From positions 124,001-188,000 of the forward strand of contig CAWGTM010000019.1 of assembly GCA_963825445.1 (NCBI GenBank): DNA of 64,000 nucleotides, given 5' to 3'. This document shows positions 1 to 9,329 of the stretch, in pieces. The translations under genes were made by a program, and so were the position numbers. Within the stretch, counting starts at the first letter, position 1, and the number at the start of each line of letters is the position of its first letter. The notes beneath the pieces are model-generated. The model saw nothing but the letters and a program-made list of their open reading frames with translations. It made no database searches and had not been told where the DNA came from. The DNA comes from Actinophytocola sp963825445 (GTDB taxonomy: Bacteria; Actinomycetota; Actinomycetes; Mycobacteriales; Pseudonocardiaceae).

Positions 1-345
1 GGCGACGGCCTTCGCCTGCGCCATGGTGCTTTCGATCCCGTCGGTCACGTACGTCACCAGCGGATAGCCCCAACGGGCTGCCGGGCCGGGTGGCCGGTGA
101 CTGGGCACGAAGATCGGGACGCCGTTGTGGGAGCCACCCCAGTGATCCATGAGTTCGGCCGTCCGCCGGCCCGCGACGACGGCGCCGGCCGAGTTCCATT
201 CCTTCTCGAACTCTCCGGACGGGCCCTCCTCGGCCGAGTCGAACCAGTCGTGCAGCCGCTCGCCGTTGTGGCCGCCCAGGAAATCGTGCTCATCGGCGAT
301 GTATCCGTCGAGCGACATCGACATGTCCAGGACTGATGTTGACAT
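1..345 (-). CDS. Dihydrofolate reductase / RibD C-terminal family protein, partial
   Basis: The gene runs off the left edge, so only about the first 115 residues are present. The start is the ATG at 343-345, with a perfect GGAGGTA ribosome site at 349-355. The N-terminus reads MSTSVLDMSMSLDGYIA; the MSLDGYIA-type strand is the hallmark of the RibD_C/DHFR-like family (YyaP/YwjB type), and the GRRTAELMDHWGG segment fits the nucleotide-binding part. Family members reduce pterin-like or deazaflavin substrates with NADPH, but most are uncharacterised. It stands alone upstream of the phospholipase gene on the same strand. The substrate cannot be inferred; the family call is firm. Confidence 0.8.
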   Translation of the reverse strand, partial: MSTSVLDMSMSLDGYIADEHDFLGGHNGERLHDWFDSAEEGPSGEFEKEWNSAGAVVAGRRTAELMDHWGGSHNGVPIFVPSHRPPGPAARWGYPLVTYVTDGIESTMAQAKAVA

Positions 346-442
346 TGCTACCTCCAGTGATCCGTTTGCCGATGCGTCGAACGGCCCTCGCGATATTCGA
401 CACGGATCAGCTGAAGGTTTCGCTGTAACTTTCGTGGAGTTC

Positions 443-1903
443 TCAGCCGTCGACCAGCAGACCACGCAGCGGGCCCTGGAGACGGCCGGCGCGGCGGGAC
501 AGCCCCGGTAGCAGGGTGAGCCGGTGGGTGCGGGGCTCGCCGCGGGACTCCAGACCGGCCTGTTCGTCGGCCGTGGGACGCCACAGGTTGTCGATCACGT
601 CCGTCGGGTCGCCCGACACGTCCGCGATCGGCCGCTGCAGGTGTTCGGACCACAGGCGCAGCCGGGTGTCGCGGATCAGCTGCTGGTCGTCGGTCGCGAC
701 GTTGACCTCCGTGTCGTTGAACAACGAGTGCTCGTTCAGGTTGGCCGAACCGATGGTCATCCACTCGTCGTCGACCAGGCCGAGCTTCGCGTGCACGTAC
801 ACCGGTGCCGACTCGTCCCCGTCGTGGGTACTGAGCGTGGCGGCCACCAGTCGCCGGTTGCCGGGAGTCTCGTCGGCGTCGAACAGCCGGCCGAGCTGGC
901 CCCGGGTGGTGTCCGCGCCGTTGCTCGGCTTGCGCGGCAACAGCAGCACGATGCGGAACCGGTCGTCCGGTGGGTTGCGCAGCTTGTCGATCAGCACCTC
1001 GGTGATCTCCGGCGACCACAGGAACTGGTTCTCCAGGTAGACGAGCCGGCGCGCGGACCGCAGTGCCCGCAGGTAGGCGTCGAGGATGTCGAACTCCCCG
1101 CGCGGCGCGAAGTCGTAGGTGCCGTCCGGCACCGTGCGCAGCAGCTGGACGGACGTGTCGCCCGCCGGTTCGGGTGGCGTGGGTTCCGGCAGGTCCTCGC
1201 GTGCCACCTCGGTCCACCGCTGGCGGAAGTGGTCGGCCACGTCGGCCACGATCGGTCCCTCGAGGCGGACCATCAGGTCGTGCCAGCAGATCGGCCGGTT
1301 GGGCGGGTGGTCGGTGCTGTCGTGGCGGTCGCCCTCCAACGCCGTGAAGTCCACCCCGCCGACGAACGCCGTGGTGTCGTCCACGATCACGAGCTTCTCG
1401 TGGTGGCAGTGCATCGTCCGCTCCCGCGAGTCGAGCACGCACCGCACCTTCGAGTTCTCGGTGAACCGCCGCTGCTCGGACTTCACCAGCTTCCTGGTCG
1501 GCTGGAACACCGGCATGGGTGGACCGGCCCAGAGCAGCAGCCGCACGTCGACCCGCTCGGCCGTGTCGGCCAGCAGCTCCCGCAACGACGGCGCGTCCGA
1601 CTCGCGAACCAGCCGGAAGTCGGGGCTGGCGTGCCAGTTGGCGATGTGGACGTGGGACTTCGCGCCCTCGATGGCCGCCTGGATGGCCGGCAGCGCCTCC
1701 TCGCCGTCGATCAGCACCTCGAACCGGTTGCCCGTGCGCACCCGCGCGTCCACGTCGCGCTGGTCGCGGTTCGGCTCGAACACGTGGTTCCAGCCGAGCT
1801 TGCGCAGTCGCCGCTGGTGGTGGGAACACAGCAGGTGTTCGAGCGCGTCGCCGAGCCGTTCGTCGACCTTGTCCACGAACGCGCGTACCTTCCCGCCGCT
1901 CAT
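443..1903 (-). CDS. Phospholipase D-like / cardiolipin synthase-type protein
   Basis: A 486-residue protein with two HKD motifs (HxKx4D): HEKLVIVD near residue 168 and HAKLGLVD near residue 371, each followed by the usual Gly/Ser/Asn context (GSANLNEHS after the second). Such pairs form one phosphodiesterase active site that hydrolyses or transfers phosphatidyl groups. No signal peptide or membrane segment is obvious, so a cytoplasmic or peripheral enzyme is likely. The chosen start (MSGGKVRAF) overlaps the stop of the upstream glucoamylase gene in an ATGA, implying translational coupling; the frame remains open upstream, but only inside that gene. The exact substrate is unknown. Confidence 0.85.
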   Translation of the reverse strand: MSGGKVRAFVDKVDERLGDALEHLLCSHHQRRLRKLGWNHVFEPNRDQRDVDARVRTGNRFEVLIDGEEALPAIQAAIEGAKSHVHIANWHASPDFRLVRESDAPSLRELLADTAERVDVRLLLWAGPPMPVFQPTRKLVKSEQRRFTENSKVRCVLDSRERTMHCHHEKLVIVDDTTAFVGGVDFTALEGDRHDSTDHPPNRPICWHDLMVRLEGPIVADVADHFRQRWTEVAREDLPEPTPPEPAGDTSVQLLRTVPDGTYDFAPRGEFDILDAYLRALRSARRLVYLENQFLWSPEITEVLIDKLRNPPDDRFRIVLLLPRKPSNGADTTRGQLGRLFDADETPGNRRLVAATLSTHDGDESAPVYVHAKLGLVDDEWMTIGSANLNEHSLFNDTEVNVATDDQQLIRDTRLRLWSEHLQRPIADVSGDPTDVIDNLWRPTADEQAGLESRGEPRTHRLTLLPGLSRRAGRLQGPLRGLLVDG

Positions 1904-4038
1904 CCACACTCCAGGTAGCGGCACACCACGACCGACGGCCGCTCGACGGGAGTGCCAGCGTCGATCGACCACGCCAGCCGGACGTACTGCGCGTGGGTCC
2001 ACCCGAGCGGGGTGGCGGACGTGGTGCCGGTGCCGGCCGGCAGGTTCGGCGGACGGTTGTCCCACACCTGCTCGGGCAGCATGAGCCCGCTGTTGGCCGT
2101 GGCGGCGATCGTCGCCAGGCGCTCCTGAGCCGAGTCAGGATCGCCGGCCAGCAGGTCGTACTCACCGCGTTCGCCCGCGAAGATCGGCCACAGCCTGCCG
2201 TACGTACGCGTGGGTTCCGGCGTCGGCCAGTTCACGTTCCACGGGCCGCCGTCGGCCTGTTCGCCGTAGCCGTCGTTCGTGAACCGGTGCCAGAGCATGC
2301 CCGCCGGCGTCTGGTCACCCAGTTCGCGGTCCACCACGGCGATGGTGTTCAGGATGGTCGGGTCGTCCGGGGCCCGCAGGCCCAGCCGCACGAGTTCGAG
2401 GAAGCTCGGGTCGACCACCGCGCGCTGGTCGATCTCACCCGGGTTGTTGTCGCCCAGGTTGTAGGTCGTGCCCTGGTCGGGGAGCCCGTCCTTGGTCAGA
2501 CGGAGGTAGTAGGGATCGTCCGACAGCGGGCCGGTGGTGGTGACCGTCCACTGTTCGATCTTGGCCGCCCACTCGTCGGCGATGGCCAGGTACCGCTCGG
2601 CACCCGCCGTGTCGCCCGACCGGGCCAGCAGGTCGGCCAGACACACGAGGCCGGCGATCTCCGAGGCGATGGTGGCGGGGGAGTAGCCGCTCTGGTTCTC
2701 CCACCGTTCCTGCTCGGTCCACGGCGCGGTGTTGCCGTCCTTCTCGTAGTTCACCATGAACTCCGCCGCGCGCCGCAGACCGTCGAGAGTGGACTTGTCG
2801 GTGCGGTCGAGCTGCCAGGCGAGCATCATGGGCGCGGCGGTCTCGTCGAGCTGCACGCTCGTCCAGTACGGCGTGCCGTCCACGCGGGTGTTCTGCGCCA
2901 GGTGACCGTCGGGCTGCTGCTGGACCTGGATCATGTAGTCCAGCGCCCGTTCGGCGCCGGCCCGGTCGCCGGCCGCGATCAGCCCGGTCGCCACCTGGTA
3001 CAGGTCACGGGGCCAGACGAGCGCGTAGGACCCGAACTCCGGCGCGATCGTGCGGTCGAACCCGAACGCCCACGGGAACCCGGGCGCGGCGATGTACGCG
3101 CCGGGATGCCGCTTGTCCTCCTTGGCCGCCATCACCAGCAGCGACGACCGGTAGACCGCGCGCTCGTGGCGGGTCCGCACGCTGGCCGGCGGGTCGTTCA
3201 ACCCGTCGACGTACTTGCGCCACCCCTTCGCGTACTCGGCCGCGGCCTTGCGGAAGCCGGTCTTCAGCGAGCGGTGGGCCGTGCGCACCGCCTCGTCGCG
3301 GTCCGCGCCGAAACCGAGGACCAGCGTGTCGTGCCTGGTCCGCGTGCCGTCCACCCGCAGTTGCGCGGTCTGGACGACGTTGCCCGGACCCGCCTGCGGA
3401 TAGCGCCAGTCCATCCGGTGGTCGGCGGCCAGGTCGGTCCAGCCGTCGCTCGTGCCGAGATAGCCGGTGGACGTGGCCGCGAACCCACGACCGGCGACCA
3501 GCGCGCTGGCCGCGCCGGCGTCGGACGCCACCAGTTCACGACCACTCGTCCCGCTGTCGTCGCCGCCCTCGCGGGACAGCGCCGGGTCGTACAGCACGTA
3601 GGCACGCAGCGACCGCTTGGACCGCAGGTTGACGTCGACCATCAGGCTCGCGCGGCGCGGGTCGGTCACGTAGGTGAGTTCGGCCGTCCATCCGGTGCCC
3701 TTCGCGACCTGACGGAACCGCAGGTCACCGACCTGTTCGGTCCGCACGTCCACGTCCTGGGCGCGTTCGGTGAAGCTCCTTCCGTCGGTCACCACCAGTT
3801 GTAACTCGCGGATGGCGGGCGTGCTGAGATCCGGATAGAACACCTCGGTCAGCCGGCCGCCGCCGAGCGTGAACCACACGGGACTGTCCGCGCCGCCGTG
3901 GGCCGTGCCGAAGCCCTGCTTGTCGGCAGGTTGGTACACAGCTGGCTCCCCGGGCGCGCCAGGCGCGTCGTTGGCTGGCGCGGCCGCGGTCAGACTGGCC
4001 ACGATCACGACGGACAGTCCGAACAGGGTTGCTCGCAC
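1900..4038 (-). CDS. Secreted glycoside hydrolase family 15 (glucoamylase / glucodextranase-like)
   Basis: About 712 residues. The GTG at 4036-4038 is preferred over the upstream ATG because a GGAGGG site lies just before it and it begins directly with a signal peptide (MRATLFGLSVVIVASLTAAA). The N-terminal beta-sandwich starts GFGTAHGGADSPVWFT, as in bacterial glucoamylases and Arthrobacter glucodextranase. The (alpha/alpha)6 domain carries ALVWPRDLYQVATG, RWENQSGYSPATIASEIAG, the GMLWHRFTNDGYG loop and a C-terminal PLGWTHAQYVRLAWS. The enzyme would release glucose from the non-reducing ends of extracellular alpha-glucans. It lacks the extra C-terminal modules of the roughly 1000-residue glucodextranases. 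It is coupled to the phospholipase gene by a 4-base overlap. Confidence 0.85.
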   Translation of the reverse strand: MRATLFGLSVVIVASLTAAAPANDAPGAPGEPAVYQPADKQGFGTAHGGADSPVWFTLGGGRLTEVFYPDLSTPAIRELQLVVTDGRSFTERAQDVDVRTEQVGDLRFRQVAKGTGWTAELTYVTDPRRASLMVDVNLRSKRSLRAYVLYDPALSREGGDDSGTSGRELVASDAGAASALVAGRGFAATSTGYLGTSDGWTDLAADHRMDWRYPQAGPGNVVQTAQLRVDGTRTRHDTLVLGFGADRDEAVRTAHRSLKTGFRKAAAEYAKGWRKYVDGLNDPPASVRTRHERAVYRSSLLVMAAKEDKRHPGAYIAAPGFPWAFGFDRTIAPEFGSYALVWPRDLYQVATGLIAAGDRAGAERALDYMIQVQQQPDGHLAQNTRVDGTPYWTSVQLDETAAPMMLAWQLDRTDKSTLDGLRRAAEFMVNYEKDGNTAPWTEQERWENQSGYSPATIASEIAGLVCLADLLARSGDTAGAERYLAIADEWAAKIEQWTVTTTGPLSDDPYYLRLTKDGLPDQGTTYNLGDNNPGEIDQRAVVDPSFLELVRLGLRAPDDPTILNTIAVVDRELGDQTPAGMLWHRFTNDGYGEQADGGPWNVNWPTPEPTRTYGRLWPIFAGERGEYDLLAGDPDSAQERLATIAATANSGLMLPEQVWDNRPPNLPAGTGTTSATPLGWTHAQYVRLAWSIDAGTPVERPSVVVCRYLECG

Positions 4039-4108
4039 GGCGTTCCCTCCACTCGGCGGGGTGACAGCTACCAACGTTGCCCCATCCGAGTGAACCCCGC
4101 ACGACGAG

Positions 4109-5038
4109 TCAGTCCACTATGGACGCCAAGGCGGTCAGCGTGTGTTCCCCGTCGGGGTCACCCGCCGTGGCCGGGAGGACGGCGATCTCGTCGAGCCCCG
4201 CGTCCGCGTACCCGGAGATCCGCGCCCGCACGGTGTCGAGATCGCCCACCAGGCCGACGGCCCGCTCGGCGCCCCCGGGTAACGCGGCCAGCACCCGGTC
4301 GGGATCGGCGCCGCTCTCGGCCAGTTCGATGGCCGCGCCGAAACCGGCGGCCTGGAACACCTCCCGGTAGCCGCGCACCGGGAAGTAGCCGACGACGCTG
4401 CGCAGCAACTGGGTGCTGGACGCCGGGTTCGGGTCGATGGCCGCGGGCAACCACGCGGCCAGCCGCGGTGGCGTGCGATCCAGGCGTGCGGCCGCCGCGT
4501 GGAGCTTGGCTCGCAGCTCACGGACCTGGTCGACGGTCACCAGGTCGAGCAGCATCCGGTCGGCGTACTCGGCCGCGATCCCGATGGCCTTGTCGCCGAA
4601 CGCCGCGACGGTCAACGGCCCGGTCGCGGGATCGAGCCGGCGCCGGAACCCGTGGTCATCGGTGGTGCCGAACCAGTCGCCGCGCCGATGGGCGACCACT
4701 GCCTGAGCGCCGGTCCGCAGGTCGCCGACCGGCTTGGCCCGCGAGCGCCCGTGTAACCCCTCGACCACCCGGGTGCTGGACGTGCCGAGCGCGACACGCA
4801 CTGGACGGCCGATGGCCGCCTCGACCCCGGCCGCGCCCCGCGCGACGGAAGCCGGATCCCGCACGGACACGGGAATCGGGCCCGGCGGTCGGCGCGACGC
4901 GAGGTGGCGAGCCCGACGGCCGTGGCCAACACCAACGAGTCCCACGTGGGTCCCTCGCCCAACCACACCTCGCGATATCCGAGCCGGTCGGCCAGCACCG
5001 CCGACCTGATCGCCTCGGCCGCCGGCCACGCGGTTCAT
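4109..5038 (-). pseudogene. LLM-class (luciferase-like, F420/FMN) oxidoreductase with two compensating frameshifts
   Basis: The frame is open from the ATG at 5036-5038 to the stop at 4109 (309 residues), and the C-terminal two thirds looks like a luciferase-like oxidoreductase (GPIPVSVRDP, GPLTVAAFGDKAIGIAAEYA, a C-terminal GDPDGEHTLTALA). The stretch between about 5023 and 4885 has no family resemblance in this frame. The adjacent frame of the same stretch reads the expected AEAIRSAVLADRLGYREVWL and DSLVLATAVGLATSR. One extra base near 5023 and one missing base near 4885 would restore a normal protein. Either two sequencing errors or two compensating mutations explain this. The beta-1 strand normally at the N-terminus is also not evident. 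Confidence 0.65.
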
Positions 5039-5105
5039 GTGCACGGCTTGAATCCAAGAGGCAGACAGCTGTGTGATCATTCGGGGACGCGTCGGAGGAG
5101 GCTGT

Positions 5106-5951
5106 ATGGCACGGGTCGCGGTGACCGGGGGCAGTGGCAAGCTGGGTCGGGCGGTGGTGGCCGAGCTGCTCGACCACGGCTGGGAGGTGCACAACCTCGA
5201 CCTCGCGCCGCCCGCGCGGCCGCTCTGTCCACACACGAGGGTCGACCTCACCGACTACGGGCAGGTGGTCGAGGCGCTCACGGGCATTGACGACCGGTAC
5301 GACGGGTTGGACGCGATCGTGCACCTGGCCGCCATCCCCGGCCCCGGCGTGGCGGGCAACGCCGCGACCTTCACGAACAACGTCCCGTCGACCTATCACG
5401 TGTTCGCCGCCGCCCGGCTGGCCGGCGTCCGCAACGTGGTGTGGGCGTCGAGCGAGACGGTGCTCGGGCTGCCGTTCGACACACCCCCGCCCTACGTGCC
5501 GGTCGACGAGGAGTACCCGGGCCGCCCCGAGACCACCTACTCACTCGGCAAGCTGCTGGACGAGCAGACGGCCGCCCAGTTCAGTCGCTGGGACCCCGAA
5601 CTGAAGATCATCGGCCTGCGGTTCTCGAACGTGATGGACCCCGAGGACTACGCGGCGTTCCCGGCGTTCGACGCCGACGCGAAGCTCCGCAAGTGGAACC
5701 TGTGGTCATACATCGACGCCCGCGACGGCGCCCAGGCCGTGCGGTTGGCGCTCGCGTACGACAAGCCCGGGTTCGAGGTGTTCATCGTCGCCAACGCCGA
5801 CACCGTCATGTCCCGCGACAACCACGAGCTGCTGGCCGAGGTCTTCCCCGACGTGCCGCACAAGCGCGCGTTCGGTCCACGCGAGACACTGCTGTCGATC
5901 GACAAGGCGAAGCGGATCCTCGGCTACGAACCACGCCACACCTGGCGTTAG
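5106..5951 (+). CDS. NAD-dependent epimerase/dehydratase (extended SDR)
   Basis: A 281-residue protein. The N-terminus MARVAVTGGSGKLGRAVV contains the TGGxGxxG dinucleotide-binding loop, AIVHLAAIPGPG follows beta-4, and YSLGKLLDEQ gives the YxxxK catalytic pair near residue 150. The C-terminal part (WSYIDARDGAQAVRLAL) matches the uronate-dehydrogenase-like branch of extended SDRs. It would oxidise or epimerise a nucleotide- or sugar-type substrate; the sequence does not identify which. The start at 5106 follows a GGAGGAGG site; an in-frame start 33 bases upstream is possible but has no ribosome site. It is divergent from the luciferase-like gene and its stop overlaps the BrkB gene stop by 4 bases (TTAG). 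Confidence 0.85.
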   Translation: MARVAVTGGSGKLGRAVVAELLDHGWEVHNLDLAPPARPLCPHTRVDLTDYGQVVEALTGIDDRYDGLDAIVHLAAIPGPGVAGNAATFTNNVPSTYHVFAAARLAGVRNVVWASSETVLGLPFDTPPPYVPVDEEYPGRPETTYSLGKLLDEQTAAQFSRWDPELKIIGLRFSNVMDPEDYAAFPAFDADAKLRKWNLWSYIDARDGAQAVRLALAYDKPGFEVFIVANADTVMSRDNHELLAEVFPDVPHKRAFGPRETLLSIDKAKRILGYEPRHTWR

Positions 5952-6877
5952 TCCATCGCGCGGGTGTCTCTCGGCGGCAGGAACGGTTCCTTCTCCTCCG
6001 GGTGGCCGTCCGCGATCTGGCGCGACCGGGCCAGTTCCGCGTCGAACTCGGCGCCCAGCAGGACCGCCAGGTTGGAGATCCACAGCCAGATCAGGAACAC
6101 CACCACGCCGGCCAGCGAGCCGTAGACCTTGTTGTACGACGCGAAGTTGGCCACGTAGAACGCGAAGCCGGCCGAGGCGAGCACCCACAGCAGCACGGCC
6201 ACCGCGCTGCCCGGAGTGAGCCAGCGGAAGCCGGGTTGGCGCACGTTCGGCGACGCCCAGTACAGCAACGCGATCGCGAGGCTGATGAGCAGCGCCAGCA
6301 CCGGCCACTTCGCGATGTTCCACACCAGCACGCCCGTGTCGCCGAGGCCGATCAGCTGGCCGACCTGCTCGGCGAGCCCGCCGGTCAGCACCACTCCCAG
6401 GACCGTCGCGCCGAGCAGGATCACCATGGCGAGCGTCAGGCCCACCCGCAGCGGCAGCGTCTTCCAGATCGGCCGCCCCTCCTCCATCTCGTAGATGGCG
6501 TTCGAGGCACGCATGAACCCGCCGATGTAGCCCGACGCCGCCCACAGCGCGCTGAGCAGACCGATGATCGCCACGGGACCGGCGACCGAACCGGACCCCT
6601 CCAGCTCCTTCACGATGCCGGCGATCGTGTCGCTCGTCCGGCCGGGGGCCACCTGTTCGACGTTCTCGAGCAGCGGCTGGGTGACGGACTCACCCAGGAA
6701 CCCGACCACCGCGGTCAGCACCACGATCGCCGGGAAGATCGACAGCACGCTGTAGTAGGTGAGCGCGGCGGCCCAGTCGAGCATGTCGTCGGCCATGAAC
6801 TCGCGGAACGTTCGTTTGAGCGACGCCCACCAGGCCCGCTTCGGCAGGGCGGTGGGACCGGTGTCGGACTGTGCCAT
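5948..6877 (-). CDS. YihY/BrkB family inner membrane protein
   Basis: A 309-residue membrane protein with about six hydrophobic spans (TYYSVLSIFPAIVVLTAVVG, AGPVAIIGLLSALWAASGYI, RVGLTLAMVILLGATVLGVV, AKWPVLALLISLAIALLY, AVAVLLWVLASAGFAFYV, GSLAGVVVFLIWLWISNLAV). The DWAAALTYYSVLSIFPA entry and the GAEFDAEL end are hallmarks of the BrkB/YihY family, once misnamed ribonuclease BN. Its molecular function is unsettled; a transport or envelope role is usually proposed. The start at 6877 has an AAGGAGA ribosome site. It faces the dha operon divergently and ends tail-to-tail with the epimerase gene. Confidence 0.9.
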   Translation of the reverse strand: MAQSDTGPTALPKRAWWASLKRTFREFMADDMLDWAAALTYYSVLSIFPAIVVLTAVVGFLGESVTQPLLENVEQVAPGRTSDTIAGIVKELEGSGSVAGPVAIIGLLSALWAASGYIGGFMRASNAIYEMEEGRPIWKTLPLRVGLTLAMVILLGATVLGVVLTGGLAEQVGQLIGLGDTGVLVWNIAKWPVLALLISLAIALLYWASPNVRQPGFRWLTPGSAVAVLLWVLASAGFAFYVANFASYNKVYGSLAGVVVFLIWLWISNLAVLLGAEFDAELARSRQIADGHPEEKEPFLPPRDTRAMD

Positions 6878-6994
6878 GGCGGCTCTCCTTCGGACGGGCG
6901 CGCGCCGTGGATACCCGGTGCCTGGCGGTCGACACGTGATCCACGCCGGTGTAGGAATCGGGTGGGGACGTGCGGAACCGGCCAGGAGGCTTCA

Positions 6995-7996
6995 ATGAAG
7001 AAGATCATGAACGACGCGTCGACGGTGGTGGCGGAGTCGTTGCGCGGCTTGGCGTTGGCGCACGCCGACCTGCTGACCGTGGTGCCCGATCCGGCGGTCG
7101 TGGTGCGTGCCGACGCGCCCGTGCGGGGCAAGGTCGCCGTGATCTCCGGCGGCGGCTCCGGCCACGAGCCGATGCACGGCGGGTTCGTGGGGCCGGGCAT
7201 GCTCGCCGCGGCCTGCCCCGGCGCGGTGTTCACCTCGCCGACACCCGACCAGGTGCAGGCGGCCATCGAGCGGACGAACGGCGGCGCCGGCGTGCTGCTG
7301 ATCGTCAAGAACTACACGGGCGACGTGCTGAACTTCGAGACGGCGGCCGAGCTGGCGCAGGCCGAGGACGTCGAGGTCGCCACCATCGTGATCGACGACG
7401 ACGTGGCCGTGCAGGACTCGTCGTTCACGGCGGGCCGGCGCGGCGTGGGCGGCACGCTGTTGCTGGAGAAGATCGTGGGCGCGGCGGCCGAGCGCGGCGA
7501 CGACCTGGCCGCATGCCTGGCGCTGTCGGAGCGGGTGGTGGCCAACGTCCGGTCCATGGGCCTGGCGCTCGCCGCGCCGACCGTCCCGCACGTCGGCGAG
7601 CCGAGCTTCGACCTGGCCGAGGACGAGATCGAGGTGGGCATCGGCATCCACGGCGAGCCCGGCCGGGCCCGGATACCGCTCGAGTCGGCCGACGCGCTGG
7701 TGGCCAGACTCCTGGAGCCGATCCTCGCGGACCTGCCGTTCGCCGAGGGCGACCGGGTGCTGCTGTTCACGAACTCCATGGGCGCCACGCCGCTGCTGGA
7801 GCTGTACCTGGCCCACGGCATCGCCGAGGGGCTGCTCGCCGAGCGCGGCATCTCCGTGGAACGGCGGCTGGTCGGCCCGTTCGTCACCAGCCTGGAGATG
7901 CAGGGCATGAGCCTGACGCTGCTGCGCCTGGACGACGAGCTGACCGAGCTGTGGGACGCGCCGGTACGCACGGCGGCACTCCGGTGGGGCAGCTGA
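6995..7996 (+). CDS. dhaK: PTS-dependent dihydroxyacetone kinase, substrate-binding subunit DhaK
   Basis: A 333-residue subunit that binds dihydroxyacetone covalently through a histidine hemiaminal. Visible are SGGGSGHEPMHGGFVGPGM (substrate-site loop), NYTGDVLNFETAAE, and GIGIHGEPGRAR containing the substrate-binding His. Length and motifs match the single-domain bacterial DhaK, not the fused ATP-dependent kinases. The ATG at 6995 is preceded by AGGAGG at 6984-6989; the frame is open far upstream only as antisense to the BrkB gene. First gene of dhaKLM; its TGA shares an A with the dhaL ATG. The complex phosphorylates dihydroxyacetone with phosphate passed from the PTS through DhaM. Confidence 0.95.
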   Translation: MKKIMNDASTVVAESLRGLALAHADLLTVVPDPAVVVRADAPVRGKVAVISGGGSGHEPMHGGFVGPGMLAAACPGAVFTSPTPDQVQAAIERTNGGAGVLLIVKNYTGDVLNFETAAELAQAEDVEVATIVIDDDVAVQDSSFTAGRRGVGGTLLLEKIVGAAAERGDDLAACLALSERVVANVRSMGLALAAPTVPHVGEPSFDLAEDEIEVGIGIHGEPGRARIPLESADALVARLLEPILADLPFAEGDRVLLFTNSMGATPLLELYLAHGIAEGLLAERGISVERRLVGPFVTSLEMQGMSLTLLRLDDELTELWDAPVRTAALRWGS

Positions 7997-8616
7997 TGGG
8001 CTGCACGGCGAGCGATGTGGCCACGGCCATCCGCACGGCGGCCGCCGTGGTGGCCGCGCATCGCGACGAACTGGTCCAACTTGACCGTGCCATCGGCGAC
8101 GGCGACCACGGCGAGAACCTGAACCGCGGCTTCACGGCCGTGGTGGCGGCGCTGGACCAGTCCACACCGGACACTCCGGGAGCGGTGCTGAAACTCGTGG
8201 CCACCACGCTGATCTCGAAGGTCGGCGGGGCGGCGGGGCCGTTGTACGGCACGGCGTTCCTGCGTGCGGCCACGTCGGTGGGCGCGGCTTCGTCGCTGGG
8301 TGCCGCGGAGATGGCGGCGGCACTGGAGGCGGCCCTGGGTGGCGTGGTCGCGCGAGGGAGAGCGGAGCCGGGCGACAAGACGATGGTCGACGCGCTGGAG
8401 CCGGCGGTGAAGGCGGCGGCCGGCCACGAGACGGTGGCGGCGCTGCTGGCGGCGGCGGCCGCGGCCGCGGAGACCGGCGCGGAGTCCACGATTCCGCTGG
8501 TCGCGCGCAAGGGTAGGGCGTCCTACCTGGGCGAACGCAGCGCCGGCCACCTCGATCCCGGCGCCCGGTCGACCATGTTGTTGCTGCGCTCGTTCGCCGA
8601 CTCGGCGGGTTCATGA
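7996..8616 (+). CDS. dhaL: Dihydroxyacetone kinase subunit DhaL
   Basis: A 206-residue ADP-binding subunit. IGDGDHGENLNRG carries the Asp/Asn ligands that hold Mg-ADP, and KVGGAAGPLYGTAFLRAA plus GDKTMVDALEPAV are the other conserved helices of the DhaL barrel. In the PTS-type enzyme ADP stays bound as a cofactor and is rephosphorylated by DhaM. The start overlaps the dhaK stop (TGATG) and its own stop overlaps dhaM (ATGA), so the three genes are translationally coupled, giving stoichiometric subunits. Confidence 0.95.
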   Translation: MGCTASDVATAIRTAAAVVAAHRDELVQLDRAIGDGDHGENLNRGFTAVVAALDQSTPDTPGAVLKLVATTLISKVGGAAGPLYGTAFLRAATSVGAASSLGAAEMAAALEAALGGVVARGRAEPGDKTMVDALEPAVKAAAGHETVAALLAAAAAAAETGAESTIPLVARKGRASYLGERSAGHLDPGARSTMLLLRSFADSAGS

Positions 8617-9278
8617 GCCGCGTCGGACTGGTGATCGTGTCGCACAGCGCGGTGCTGGCGGTCGGGGTCGTGGAGGTGGCCGCCCAGATGGCGCCGGACG
8701 TCACGGTGGTCGCCGCCGGCGGCACGGCCGACGGAGGGATCGGGACCGACTTCGACGCGGTGCTCGCGGCGGCCGAGCGTGCGTCCTCGGGCGCCGGGGT
8801 GGCGCTGTTCTACGACCTGGGCAGCGCACGCATGGTCGCCGAACTGGTGGTGGAGTCGCTGGAGAACGTGGTGGTGGTCGACGCGCCGCTGGTCGAGGGC
8901 GCGGTGGCGGCCGCGGTCGCCGCGCAGGGCGGGGCCGACCTGGCCGGCGTCGCGCGGGCGGCCGTGGGGCCGGCCGAGGTGACGGACGCCGAGCCGGCCG
9001 CGGTGCTGACCGTCGCTCTGCCGAACGAGCAGGGCCTGCACGCCCGACCGGCGGCCCTGCTGGCCCGTCGACTGTCCGATGTGGACGCCACGGTGACCGT
9101 GCGCTTCGGGGAGAAGTCCGCCGACGCCACGAGCATCCTGGCCGTGATGGGGCTGGGCACCCGCCGGGGCGACGAGGTGACGTTCTCCGCGACCGGTCCG
9201 GCCGCCGACGACGCCCTGCGACTGGTGGGCGACCTGGTGGCGGACGCGTTCGGCGAGGGCGAGGTTATCGGTACCTGA
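8613..9278 (+). CDS. dhaM: DhaM phosphocarrier with fused HPr domain
   Basis: A 221-residue two-domain phosphocarrier. Residues 1 to about 125 are the EIIA-Man-like DhaM domain with active-site histidine in GLVIVSHS and the TADGGIGTD and FYDLGSAR loops. Residues from about 145 on are an HPr domain with the phosphorylatable His in GLHARPAALL. The C-terminal enzyme I-like segment of the E. coli protein is absent, so general enzyme I from elsewhere must charge it. The HPr domain lacks a clear regulatory Ser46 context. Last gene of dhaKLM; DhaM donates phosphate to DhaL-ADP. Confidence 0.93.
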   Translation: MSRVGLVIVSHSAVLAVGVVEVAAQMAPDVTVVAAGGTADGGIGTDFDAVLAAAERASSGAGVALFYDLGSARMVAELVVESLENVVVVDAPLVEGAVAAAVAAQGGADLAGVARAAVGPAEVTDAEPAAVLTVALPNEQGLHARPAALLARRLSDVDATVTVRFGEKSADATSILAVMGLGTRRGDEVTFSATGPAADDALRLVGDLVADAFGEGEVIGT

Positions 9279-9329
9279 ATGCGGGTACGGTGGCGTGACC
9301 AAGCCGTAACCGTACGTTGGAGGGTGCTC

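Noticed and set aside
524..3804. Long open frames on the plus strand across the phospholipase and glucoamylase genes
   Set aside because: They are antisense to genes with clear catalytic motifs, are Arg/Pro-rich without domain features, and follow from GC-rich third positions.
5040..5060. tRNA-like T-loop string TTGAATCC
   Set aside because: No matching acceptor, D or anticodon stems around it; no tRNA gene could be built anywhere in the window.
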